A program made the translations under genes and the position numbers. Shown one piece after another: positions 26,885 through 35,167 of a stretch of DNA of 64,000 nt. The DNA lies in NCBI GenBank assembly GCA_028714915.1, contig JAQTLL010000002.1, forward strand, positions 310,001 to 374,000. Reading direction: 5' to 3'. Position 1 is the stretch's first letter, and every line of letters begins with the position of its first letter. This DNA comes from Sulfuricurvum sp. Its GTDB lineage: Bacteria; Campylobacterota; Campylobacteria; Campylobacterales; Sulfurimonadaceae. The notes beneath the pieces are model-generated. The model was not told the DNA's origin. It saw nothing but the letters and a program-made list of their open reading frames with translations, and made no database searches.

Positions 26885-27964
26885 TTAGTTTCTATCTATT
26901 GCATTCAAATCATTAAATGCCACTTTCACACGGTTTACCAATGTTTTTTGTCCGTCACGTAACCATTTACGAGGGTCATAATATTTTTTATTTGGTTTAT
27001 CTTCCCCCTCTGGGTTTCCGATTTGCCCTTGGAGATAATCTTTGTACTTTTCGTAATAGTCTTTTACCCCTTCCCATGTTGCCCATTGAGTATCGGTGTC
27101 GATGTTCATTTTGATAACACCATAGCTGATTGCTTCACGGATCTCTTCGAGCGTAGAACCTGAACCGCCGTGGAAGACAAAATTAACAGGCTTAGGTGCA
27201 GTGTTAAATTTTTCTTGGATGTAGCGTTGTGAATTATCCAAGATAATCGGAGTAAGAACGACATTTCCCGGCTTATAAACGCCATGCACGTTTCCAAACG
27301 ATGCGGCAATCGTAAAGTTTTTACTGACGGCCATCAGTTTTTCGTAGGCGTAGGCAACATCTTCAGGCTGTGTGTAGAGGAGGGAGTTATCGATGTTGGT
27401 ATTATCAACACCGTCTTCTTCACCACCGGTGACACCCAGTTCGATTTCGAGCGTCATTCCGATTTTTGCCATTCGCTCCATATAGCGTACACACGTTGCG
27501 ACGTTTTCTTCTAAGCTCTCTTCGGAGAGGTCAAGCATGTGTGAGCTGAAAAGTGGTTTGCCGTATTGAGCAAAATGTTTTTCCCCTGCATCCAGCAGTG
27601 CATCAATCCATGGAAGGAGGTGGCGTGCGGCATGATCCGTATGCAATACAACGGGAAGTCCATACGCTTCTGCCATCATGTGAACATGCAGTGCTCCGCT
27701 GATTGCACCCACGATAGCTGCTTTTTCATTCTCGTTACTGAGCCCTTTCCCGGCGTAATAACTTGCACCGCCATTGGAAAATTGGATAACTACGGGTGAG
27801 TTGACCAGCTTGGCTGCTTCGAGAACACCGTTGATTGAATCGGTTCCGACGACATTGACAGCGGGAAGGGCAAAGCCTTCTTGTTTTGCAATGGCAAAAA
27901 GAGTATGAAGATCTTCGCCGAATACGACACCTGGTTTGATTGAGTCTAAAATACGCATGGACAT
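26885..27964 (-). CDS. fba: class II fructose-bisphosphate aldolase
   Basis: Fba interconverts fructose 1,6-bisphosphate with dihydroxyacetone phosphate and glyceraldehyde 3-phosphate; in an autotroph using the reductive TCA cycle it mainly works toward hexose synthesis. The 359-residue class IIA enzyme has LHTDHAARHLLPWIDALL (zinc-binding histidine and catalytic Asp), LEIELGVTGGEEDGVDN, FGNVHGVYKPGNV, and NFVFHGGSGSTLEEIREAI. The start is the ATG at 27964 (MSMRILD), with GGGG five bases upstream; the frame is open further up but carries the promoter. Confidence 0.96.
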   Translation of the reverse strand: MSMRILDSIKPGVVFGEDLHTLFAIAKQEGFALPAVNVVGTDSINGVLEAAKLVNSPVVIQFSNGGASYYAGKGLSNENEKAAIVGAISGALHVHMMAEAYGLPVVLHTDHAARHLLPWIDALLDAGEKHFAQYGKPLFSSHMLDLSEESLEENVATCVRYMERMAKIGMTLEIELGVTGGEEDGVDNTNIDNSLLYTQPEDVAYAYEKLMAVSKNFTIAASFGNVHGVYKPGNVVLTPIILDNSQRYIQEKFNTAPKPVNFVFHGGSGSTLEEIREAISYGVIKMNIDTDTQWATWEGVKDYYEKYKDYLQGQIGNPEGEDKPNKKYYDPRKWLRDGQKTLVNRVKVAFNDLNAIDRN

Positions 27965-27995
27965 GATTACCCCATAATGAATAAAAATAATCTCT

Positions 27996-28001
27996 ATTAT
28001 A
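27996..28001 (-). promoter_or_regulatory. -10 box of fba promoter
   Basis: Minus-strand TATAAT in GCTATAATAGAG, 31 bases before the chosen fba start. Confidence 0.6.
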
Positions 28002-28049
28002 GCAGACCTTGCGTCTATATGCACTTTAGATGTGCTAAAATAGGATGGT

Positions 28050-28055
28050 TATAAT
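28050..28055 (+). promoter_or_regulatory. -10 box of the M23 peptidase gene
   Basis: TATAAT in GGTTATAATCTATG. The ATG just two bases later (28058) cannot be translated from this promoter, which supports the downstream TTG start at 28088. Confidence 0.6.
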
Positions 28056-28087
28056 CTATGAAATGGTACGGAAGGGGCGGGGCTACA

Positions 28088-29458
28088 TTGATAAAATTGG
28101 TTATTTGCTTAGTAGGGTGTATATTCGTTGTCAATGGACAAAATTCACTCCCTTTCTATTCACTTGCAGCACCACTTGAAAAAGATTCACACCGGTTGAT
28201 CCAGTTAAATGAAGCATTTTTAGAGACACAGGAACCCAAAATTATTGAAAATTATTGCAAAGATGTTCGTGGGACATTGTTGCTTGGAGAATCGTTGCGT
28301 GAACCCTCCAAAAAAGATGAGGAAAAGCTTAACACTTATCTTCAGCAATTACGGTCATTGTCCTCTCGTCAAGAAGTGATTTTTCAACTCTACCGAAAAT
28401 CCTTACTCAGTGCTATTGAATCCAAAGATAAACAAAAATTTGAGCACTTGGCTTCTATCGAATTGGAACCCTTGCATCAGCCCCGCGTCCGCTCAGAAGC
28501 GATAGCTTTTTACCAAAAAAACTTTTCTGACCACCCGATTAAGACGTTAGACTCTTTGTGCAAAGAACAGGTTTTGGAAGCTAAAAGTATTCAGTTCGCG
28601 ATAGAGCAAGAGCAGGCGTATGAAGAGAATTTGAAAATTCTAAAGCGTTCTGAGGTGCAAGGGATTAAACGAACTGCCAAAATTGGTTCTCGTAACAGCG
28701 TTATTGTTGTGGGAGAGCGTAATGCCAAAGGAGAGATGGTCTTTGAAGCAGAAAATTTAAATCCTTATTTGGTGACACTTTCGCTGGATTTTGACAAAAT
28801 TAATAATATCAAAGCGAATCATTCACTTCCATTGTATGTTGAATTGCCTGGGCGTACCAAAAAAGAAATTTTGACGCTGACTCCCACTAATTCTTCCTTA
28901 GAAATGACGTATCAATCTTCGTACGGATGGGTTAAAGGTTCAGCATTTGCGCAACACGATGATACCTATCTTTATAGTCTTCCCTTTGCTGCAGGTACTA
29001 CAGTGAGAGTTGGGCAGGGGTATAATGGCGGATTGTCGCACAAGGGACTCTCGGCGTATGCGATCGATTTTACTCTTCCTGTGGGAACATCCGTTTATGC
29101 AGCTCGTGAGGGTGAAGTCGTGGGGGTGGATGTGAGCAGTAATTTAGGTGGAAATTCTCCTGCGTACCGTCCATATATGAACTATGTCAATATACGACAC
29201 GTCGATGGAACGCTGGGCAATTATTATCACCTCAAATTCGGGGGGACGGCGGTCAAAATTGGAGATACGGTGAAAAAAGGGCAACTCATTGCCTATTCGG
29301 GAAATACGGGTTATACCACCGCTCCTCATTTGCATTTTAGTGTGAGTATGGTTGATCCTGTGTCTATGCGTCGCCCAAAGAACTTGCCGATTAAAATTCA
29401 AACTTTGCAGGGGATTGTGAGCAATCCGCGTGAAGGTGAATATTATACGGTACAATAA
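28088..29458 (+). CDS. M23 family metallopeptidase, exported
   Basis: Probable periplasmic peptidoglycan endopeptidase. The C-terminal LytM/M23 domain has the zinc ligands in SHKGLSAYAIDFTLP (H-x6-D) and APHLHFSVS (HxH), with VYAAREGEVV and GNYYHLKFGGTAVKIGDTVKKGQLIAYSGNTG between. Before it lie about 300 residues of unrecognised, partly helical sequence. I place the start at the TTG at 28088: GGAAGGGGCGGGG is a strong ribosome binding site, the protein then begins with a good signal peptide (MIKLVICLVGCIFVVNG), and the ATG 30 bases earlier overlaps the promoter. The mature N-terminal part may be a regulatory prodomain. Confidence 0.88.
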   Translation: MIKLVICLVGCIFVVNGQNSLPFYSLAAPLEKDSHRLIQLNEAFLETQEPKIIENYCKDVRGTLLLGESLREPSKKDEEKLNTYLQQLRSLSSRQEVIFQLYRKSLLSAIESKDKQKFEHLASIELEPLHQPRVRSEAIAFYQKNFSDHPIKTLDSLCKEQVLEAKSIQFAIEQEQAYEENLKILKRSEVQGIKRTAKIGSRNSVIVVGERNAKGEMVFEAENLNPYLVTLSLDFDKINNIKANHSLPLYVELPGRTKKEILTLTPTNSSLEMTYQSSYGWVKGSAFAQHDDTYLYSLPFAAGTTVRVGQGYNGGLSHKGLSAYAIDFTLPVGTSVYAAREGEVVGVDVSSNLGGNSPAYRPYMNYVNIRHVDGTLGNYYHLKFGGTAVKIGDTVKKGQLIAYSGNTGYTTAPHLHFSVSMVDPVSMRRPKNLPIKIQTLQGIVSNPREGEYYTVQ

Positions 29459-29492
29459 GATTTAAAAGTTATAGTGAATGAGGTAAATAGAT

Positions 29493-31082
29493 ATGCTGAA
29501 TACAGTTAAATCAAAAGTTGTTTTTTCTACACTGGTGATGGGAGCCTTGAGTTTGGGAGCTATTTATAGCTATTTAAGCGTAACTTTTCATGATTTTTCC
29601 AATGCAACCGCCAAGCGTTCTTTGGATATGTTAAGTCAATCAATTTTTCAAACATTGACGCAAAGTATGTTAGCGGGTGATCCTAAAGTTGTTGCCGATA
29701 CTATTGAGCACGCCAAAGGAATTGATGGCATTAGCAATATTACAATAGAGCGTTCTAAAGCTGTGAATGAATTATTTGGTACCCATGGATCTTCAAGTGA
29801 TGATTTATTGATTAAAAAAGTATTTAAAACAAAAAATCCCGAGTTAATTGAAAGTAATGAATTGCTGGGGCATAGTATTCGTCTGCTTCAGCCTCTTGTA
29901 GCCGAAGAAAAATGCCTTTCATGCCATACAAATGTTAAACAAGGGGATACTCTTGGGGTTATGGATTTGGTGATATCTTTAGAAAAAAATGACGAAGCAA
30001 TCGGTAAAACGCAAAATACTTTATTAATTGCACTGGGTATTGCTGTTGTGGCTTTTGTGGTTGTTTTAAACATCTTTTTTGGTCGAGAAGTTTTAACCCC
30101 TCTTTTTGGTTTACGTATCCGAATTGCTGAATTGGTAAGCGGTGATAAAGACTTGACTAAGCGGCTTGAAGTACGAAAAAAAGATGAGTTTTCAGAAGCA
30201 GCACATGCAGTCAATAATTTTGTGGCTATGATTCAAGAGACAATCAATGAGGTCAAATCGTTAGGGAGACAAAATGCCATGATTGCTTCGACGATTACGG
30301 ATGCAACTCAGAATATCTTGACAGGGGTAGAGAGTGAGCGTTCGATTGTCGAAGCAACAACCCAAAAAAGCCATTCTATCAAAGAGATACTTTCAGCTGC
30401 TATGACAATCTCAGAGCAGACACAGCGTAATATTTCCAATGCCAATGATGAACTCTTAAGTGCAAAGGGCGCTCTGGATCGTCTTGTGCGTGAAGTAGAG
30501 GGGTATATTGAAACGGAAAACGATATGTCCTCACGATTGGTAGGATTGCGTCAAGATGCACAACAGGTCAAAAGTGTCCTTGGTGTCATAAAAGACATAG
30601 CCGATCAAACCAATCTTTTGGCGCTTAATGCGGCGATTGAGGCGGCTCGTGCAGGTGAACACGGACGAGGGTTTGCGGTTGTAGCAGATGAGGTGCGTAA
30701 GCTTGCTGAGCGAACCCAAAAAAGTTTGACAGAAATTGAGGTAAATGTTGGGACGATCGTTCAATCAATCAATGATGTAAGCGATACTATCAGTGAAAAT
30801 GCGACTAATATGAACGGATTGACGACAATATCACTTGAAGTAGAAGCAAAAATTTCAACAACATCCCAAGAGATGGAAAATTCAGTGGTGATTGCTAAAA
30901 AGTCCTATAATGATTCAATTGAAATGGTAGGACATATTGAGTGGATTATTGAGAAAATATCGCAGATCAATAATGTTTCACAATCCAATCAAAAAAGTGT
31001 TGAAAATATTGAAGGAGATTCCGCAAAACTTTTGAGTGTTGCTCAATCATTGCAAGCACGGATTGATGAGTTTAAGAGCTAA
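29493..31082 (+). CDS. methyl-accepting chemotaxis protein with periplasmic haem c motif
   Basis: The 529-residue chemoreceptor has a first membrane helix (about 9-29), a periplasmic domain ending in C141-LS-C144-H145 followed by [16 protein letters not shown], a second helix (about 174-194), a HAMP domain and a cytoplasmic signalling domain with the conserved hairpin tip [40 protein letters not shown]. CxxCH in this setting indicates a covalently bound haem, as in the DUF3365/Tll0287-like sensors. It could sense redox state, NO or another haem ligand. No CheR-tether pentapeptide at the C-terminus. Confidence 0.9.
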   Translation: MLNTVKSKVVFSTLVMGALSLGAIYSYLSVTFHDFSNATAKRSLDMLSQSIFQTLTQSMLAGDPKVVADTIEHAKGIDGISNITIERSKAVNELFGTHGSSSDDLLIKKVFKTKNPELIESNELLGHSIRLLQPLVAEEKCLSCHTNVKQGDTLGVMDLVISLEKNDEAIGKTQNTLLIALGIAVVAFVVVLNIFFGREVLTPLFGLRIRIAELVSGDKDLTKRLEVRKKDEFSEAAHAVNNFVAMIQETINEVKSLGRQNAMIASTITDATQNILTGVESERSIVEATTQKSHSIKEILSAAMTISEQTQRNISNANDELLSAKGALDRLVREVEGYIETENDMSSRLVGLRQDAQQVKSVLGVIKDIADQTNLLALNAAIEAARAGEHGRGFAVVADEVRKLAERTQKSLTEIEVNVGTIVQSINDVSDTISENATNMNGLTTISLEVEAKISTTSQEMENSVVIAKKSYNDSIEMVGHIEWIIEKISQINNVSQSNQKSVENIEGDSAKLLSVAQSLQARIDEFKS

Positions 31083-31117
31083 GTGTACTAAGTTAATCTC
31101 TGATATGATTACATCTT

Positions 31118-31123
31118 TATAAT
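31118..31123 (+). promoter_or_regulatory. -10 box of aroK promoter
   Basis: TATAAT in CTTTATAATTTAAAC, 18 bases before the aroK ATG. Confidence 0.5.
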
Positions 31124-31141
31124 TTAAACTTTTGGTATATC

Positions 31142-31654
31142 ATGAAAAATATTGTGTTGATTGGATTTATGGGAGTCGGTAAAGGTTCGATTGCTCGGGC
31201 GATGGTGAAGAAAACGGCGATGATGGCATTGGACACGGATGATGTGATTGAGAGTATTGAAAATCGTTCTATCAAAGCAATTTTTGCGGCTGATGGCGAA
31301 GAATACTTTCGTAACTTAGAGCGTAAGGTGGCCCGTTGGCTGAAAAAAAATGTGACGGGGACGATTATCTCTACCGGGGGCGGCTTTTATAAAGTTCCGG
31401 CATTGAAAAAAGTAGGGACGGTTATTTTATTAAATGCCCCTTTTGATACGATTTATCAGCGTATTGCAGCTCATCCTGATGCCGTAAAAAAATTCAAAAA
31501 GCGCCCTTTGTTTAAAGATATTGATAAAGCTCGTGCGTTGTATGAAGAGAGGCTTCCTCAGTATCTGAAAGTAGCAGATGTGGTGATCGATGTGAGTGAT
31601 AAAACGGTTGATATGATTGCTAAAGAGATTATTAAAAAAGGTAAAAAACGATGA
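31142..31654 (+). CDS. aroK: shikimate kinase
   Basis: AroK phosphorylates shikimate on the way to chorismate. The 170-residue protein has DTDDVIE (31-37), EEYFRNLE with the shikimate-binding arginine, STGGGFY and RPLF (lid region). The Walker A reads G8FMGVGK14-G15-S16: the residue after the lysine is glycine instead of the usual serine/threonine, with serine shifted by one. All other motifs are intact. Its stop overlaps the next ATG (ATGA). Confidence 0.92.
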   Translation: MKNIVLIGFMGVGKGSIARAMVKKTAMMALDTDDVIESIENRSIKAIFAADGEEYFRNLERKVARWLKKNVTGTIISTGGGFYKVPALKKVGTVILLNAPFDTIYQRIAAHPDAVKKFKKRPLFKDIDKARALYEERLPQYLKVADVVIDVSDKTVDMIAKEIIKKGKKR

Positions 31655-32061
31655 AAATGCTATTTATACTATTCTTAACACTCTCTGCACTTTTTGCAGA
31701 TGGGATCAAATGGGAAAAAGACTATGCAACGGCACTCAAGCAAGCCAAAATTTTGAATAAGCCAATGATGTTTATTATCTCTAGCCACACTTGTCACTTT
31801 TGTGTTCAGCTCGAATCAACAGCACTTAAAGATTCCAAAGTGATCCAAAAGATTAATACCAATTATGTAGCGGCTATTGTTTATATGGAGGAGAATCCTT
31901 TGTTTCCGCGTGAATTGTATGTAGGAGGAACACCTGCAACTTGGTTTATTAAAGAAGATGGCGAGCCTTTGTTTGAACCTTTGATGGGTGCCGTTGATGC
32001 GACCACTTTTAGTAAAGCATTGGATATCGTTAGCAAAGAGTATAAAAAAACAAAAAAATAA
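31651..32061 (+). CDS. thioredoxin-fold protein, exported
   Basis: A 136-residue periplasmic protein: signal peptide about 1-16 (MKMLFILFLTLSALFA), then a thioredoxin fold with the redox motif C48-HF-C51 in ISSHTCHFCVQLE and the cis-proline in VGGTPATWFI. The KxWKxxYxxALxxAKxxNKPMM start resembles the DUF255/thioredoxin_7 group used for thiol-disulfide work in the periplasm. Substrate unknown. Coupled to aroK and 13 bases before hisD. Confidence 0.85.
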   Translation: MKMLFILFLTLSALFADGIKWEKDYATALKQAKILNKPMMFIISSHTCHFCVQLESTALKDSKVIQKINTNYVAAIVYMEENPLFPRELYVGGTPATWFIKEDGEPLFEPLMGAVDATTFSKALDIVSKEYKKTKK

Positions 32062-32074
32062 AAGGAGGATGTAT

Positions 32075-33364
32075 ATGATAAAGATTCAAACGAGTGATGA
32101 CAATTTTCAAACAATTTTTGAAGAACTTTTAAATCGCGGAAAAGTGGATATGGAGCATGTCTCTGGGATTGTAAAAACAATTATTGATGAAATCCGTATT
32201 GAAAAAGACAGTGCACTAGTACGTCATATTGCTAAATTTGATCGTTGGACACCTGCGAGCGGTTACGAGTTGAAGATTCATGCTGAAGATATGAAAGAAG
32301 CATACGATGTGCTTGAACCGGCGTTAAAATCAGCACTTCATTTGGCGTATGATCGTATCCGTGCGTATCACGAAAAACAGCTTCCGCGAAGCTGGTTCGA
32401 TACGGAAGCCAATGGAACAATTTTGGGACAAAAAGTGACTCCGGTTGACCGTGCAGGTCTGTATATTCCGGGAGGAAAAGCGGCATATCCCAGTTCACTT
32501 CTGATGAATGTTATTCCGGCACAAGTAGCAGGGGTGGAAGAGATTATCGTCTGTACTCCTACTCCGGATAATGAGCCTAATGCCCTTTTGCTTGCAGCAT
32601 GTCATTTGTGCGGTGTGAGCAAAGTATTTAAAGTCGGTGGTGCCAGTGCGATTGCAGCAATGGCGTATGGAACACAAAGTATTCCCAAAGTAGACGTGAT
32701 TACAGGTCCGGGAAATATTTTTGTAGCAACCGCTAAAAAAATGGTTTTTGGTGAAGTAAACATTGATATGATCGCAGGTCCGAGTGAAATTGGAGTTTTG
32801 GCGGATGATTCTGCCAATCCTGAGCATATAGCGATTGATTTGCTTTCACAAGCGGAGCATGATGAGATGGCAAGTTCGATTTTAATAACCCCATCACAAA
32901 AATTTGCTGATGCATGTGCTCTTGAGGTCGAAATATGGTTAAAAAAGCTTCCTCGTGAAGAGATTGCGCGTAAATCGATTGAAGAACGTGCTGCAATCAT
33001 TGTTACCGAGACGATGGAAGAGGCTGTCAAGCTGATGAACTGTATTGCCCCTGAACATTTAGAGGTGGCAACTAATAATCCGTTTGAACTTTTAGCCTCT
33101 ATCAAACACGCCGGAGCAATATTCTTAGGACATAATACCCCCGAAGCAATCGGTGATTATGTGGCAGGTCCGAATCATACGTTACCCACAGGAGGAACGG
33201 CAAAATTTTACTCACCTCTTGGGGTTGAAAATTTTATGAAAAAATCTTCTATTATTTCTTTCTCCAAACAGGCAATTAACGAAATCGGTGAAGCCTGTGC
33301 ACTAATTGCACACACTGAAGGACTTAGTGCTCACGAAGCATCAGTTCGCTGCCGATTGAATTAG
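32075..33364 (+). CDS. hisD: histidinol dehydrogenase
   Basis: HisD performs the last two oxidations of histidine synthesis with NAD+ and zinc. The 429-residue protein has VTPVDRAGLYIPGGKAAYPSS, VGGASAIAAMAYGT, VITGPGNIFVATAKKMVFG, IAGPSEIGVLAD, SQAEHDEMASSIL, IAPEHLEV and GPNHTLPTGGTAKFYSPL. Start chosen at 32075 because AGGAGG lies six bases upstream; an ATG six bases earlier has no spacing. Not near other his genes. Confidence 0.96.
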   Translation: MIKIQTSDDNFQTIFEELLNRGKVDMEHVSGIVKTIIDEIRIEKDSALVRHIAKFDRWTPASGYELKIHAEDMKEAYDVLEPALKSALHLAYDRIRAYHEKQLPRSWFDTEANGTILGQKVTPVDRAGLYIPGGKAAYPSSLLMNVIPAQVAGVEEIIVCTPTPDNEPNALLLAACHLCGVSKVFKVGGASAIAAMAYGTQSIPKVDVITGPGNIFVATAKKMVFGEVNIDMIAGPSEIGVLADDSANPEHIAIDLLSQAEHDEMASSILITPSQKFADACALEVEIWLKKLPREEIARKSIEERAAIIVTETMEEAVKLMNCIAPEHLEVATNNPFELLASIKHAGAIFLGHNTPEAIGDYVAGPNHTLPTGGTAKFYSPLGVENFMKKSSIISFSKQAINEIGEACALIAHTEGLSAHEASVRCRLN

Positions 33365-33366
33365 AA

Positions 33367-33393
33367 TGCCAAAGGAATAAAATTCCTTTGGCA
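33367..33393 (+). terminator. hairpin downstream of hisD
   Basis: TGCCAAAGGAAT-AAA-ATTCCTTTGGCA, a perfect 12-bp stem two bases after the stop. No T run follows, but the strength and position suggest transcript end formation. Confidence 0.5.
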
Positions 33394-33621
33394 GTATGGC
33401 ATTAAAGCTTCCTTTTTCGAACAGATTTTTTTCTTTCTTTTGTTACCCTATCGTAATCTTCTGCACAAAATATCAAAAAGATAACAAATTTTAGTATTTA
33501 TTTAGATTGCATTAAACCTATTTTAGCTACTATAAAAACAGTACTAATACCGTTATATGCTTATTATAAGGGCATTAGATAATTATTATTGTATTAAGCA
33601 ATAGGAATGCAAGGAGAATAT

Positions 33622-34260
33622 ATGCAATTAGGTTTCTTGGTAGACCTTCGCCTTTGTATGGGGTGTAAGGGCTGTGAGATCGCATGTAAAGTGGAAAATG
33701 AAGTTCCACTGAGCACATGGCGTCTTCGCGTAAAATATGTCGATGTAGGGACGTTTCCTGAAACACGGCGAACATTTACTCCTCTTCGTTGTAATCATTG
33801 TGCCAATGCACCGTGTGAACGAATTTGTCCGGTTAGTGCATTGCATTACATTGAAAACGGTATTGTCAATATTGATAAAGATCGTTGTATCGGATGTGCG
33901 GGATGTGTTATGGCGTGTCCTTATGGAGCTATTTACATCGATCCACAAACTCAAACTGCAGATAAATGTACCTTCTGTGCACACCGTGTTGCAAGTTCTA
34001 TGATGCCATCGTGTGTTGTTGCGTGTCCGGTAGAAGCCAATATTTTTGGAGATTTGGATGATCCGATGTCCAATATCAGTAAATATATCCAAGAACACCA
34101 AGGGAATGTTCAAGTACGTAAACCGGAAAAAGGGACTGATCCTCATCATTTTTATGTAGGTGGCGGGAATGTTCAATTAAATCCGTTGGCATCATTCCGA
34201 GGAGAGGGACATAACCTCTTTAATAAACTTACTCATCTCCCTTTAGGAGGGCACCACTAA
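33622..34260 (+). CDS. molybdoenzyme electron-transfer subunit, four [4Fe-4S] ferredoxin (PsrB/DmsB-like)
   Basis: Passes electrons between the membrane subunit and the catalytic subunit of the complex encoded downstream. The 212-residue protein has four cysteine groups typical of PsrB/PhsB/DmsB/SreB: CMGCKGCEIACK, CNHCANAPCERICP, CIGCAGCVMACP and CTFCAHR...CVVACP, i.e. four [4Fe-4S] clusters. No signal peptide; it would be carried out by the Tat signal of the catalytic subunit. AAGGAG lies five bases before this ATG. Its TAA overlaps the next ATG (TAATG). Confidence 0.92.
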   Translation: MQLGFLVDLRLCMGCKGCEIACKVENEVPLSTWRLRVKYVDVGTFPETRRTFTPLRCNHCANAPCERICPVSALHYIENGIVNIDKDRCIGCAGCVMACPYGAIYIDPQTQTADKCTFCAHRVASSMMPSCVVACPVEANIFGDLDDPMSNISKYIQEHQGNVQVRKPEKGTDPHHFYVGGGNVQLNPLASFRGEGHNLFNKLTHLPLGGHH

Positions 34261-35159
34261 TGGTACATGAAACAATTGCAGCAACAAATGCGATCGTAGT
34301 CCTTGACGTTCCTCTTCCGGGAATTGTTTGGGGCTGGATTATTACAATGAATATGTGGGCGAAAAGTATTGGCACAGGTATTATTTTTATTACCTTCTTC
34401 TTACTGAAAAAATATCCGGAACAAACCGGCTTTATCCGTTTTCCGGCGGTAGTGATTTCAATCATTTTTATCCACCTTTTCTTATTTTTTACGGTCATTG
34501 ATTTACACCAGATGTTCCGTTTTTGGCACATCTTTTTCTATCCTCATTTGACATCGGCAATCACGATTGGTGCATGGATGGCGACCGGTTTTGTTGGGCT
34601 TCTTTTTGCAATGGCATATGCTATTTATTTGAAAAAAGATGAAGCGATGTACGACAAATATTTGGGATGGACCGTCTTTTTGGCTATTCCTGTCACATTG
34701 TATACGGCTGGGTTGATGGCTGAATCAACTGCACGTGAGTTGTGGCAAATGCCGACTGAATCAGCACAAATGATTTTGGCAGCATTGTTGGCAGGAACGG
34801 CTGCGATGCTTTTACTCGGCGGAAATAAATTTTCTGATGCCATTAAAAAAGATCTTGGAATTATTTTGGGATTGAGCGCATTTTCAGCTTTTATCCTTTA
34901 TATGGCAGAGTATATTTTTGGCGGAATGAAAGCAGAAGAGGTTGCCGCAACCTTGGACTTTATCAAAGGCGGAGAGTATACGATTATGTTCTGGATTGGA
35001 CAAATTATGGCATTTATCGTCCCGATGGTTCTTGTCTGGATGAGTATTAAGAAAGAATCGTATTATTTGTTGAAGATCGCAGCTGTATCAGCATTGGTCG
35101 GTTTATGGGTAGCTAAACACGTTTGGCTCGTTATCCCACAATTGTTAAACATGAGCTAA
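34260..35159 (+). CDS. NrfD/PsrC-type membrane subunit of the molybdoenzyme
   Basis: Membrane anchor and quinone-reacting subunit. The 299-residue protein has about eight hydrophobic helices, starting with VLDVPLPGIVWGWIITMNMWAKSIGTG, a segment typical of the NrfD family, and ending with ISIKKESYYLLKIAAVSALVGLWVAKHVWLVIPQ. No haem ligands are expected in this family. With the ferredoxin and the Tat-exported catalytic subunit it forms a periplasm-facing quinone oxidoreductase. Confidence 0.9.
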   Translation: MVHETIAATNAIVVLDVPLPGIVWGWIITMNMWAKSIGTGIIFITFFLLKKYPEQTGFIRFPAVVISIIFIHLFLFFTVIDLHQMFRFWHIFFYPHLTSAITIGAWMATGFVGLLFAMAYAIYLKKDEAMYDKYLGWTVFLAIPVTLYTAGLMAESTARELWQMPTESAQMILAALLAGTAAMLLLGGNKFSDAIKKDLGIILGLSAFSAFILYMAEYIFGGMKAEEVAATLDFIKGGEYTIMFWIGQIMAFIVPMVLVWMSIKKESYYLLKIAAVSALVGLWVAKHVWLVIPQLLNMS

Positions 35160-35167
35160 AGAGGTAA

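Noticed and set aside
28058-28060. ATG as start of the M23 peptidase
   Set aside because: It lies two bases after the -10 box; the TTG at 28088 has a strong ribosome binding site and yields a proper signal peptide.
33385-33420. possible sigma-54 promoter upstream of the molybdoenzyme operon
   Set aside because: TGGCAG is present but no GC doublet falls at the required ten-base spacing.
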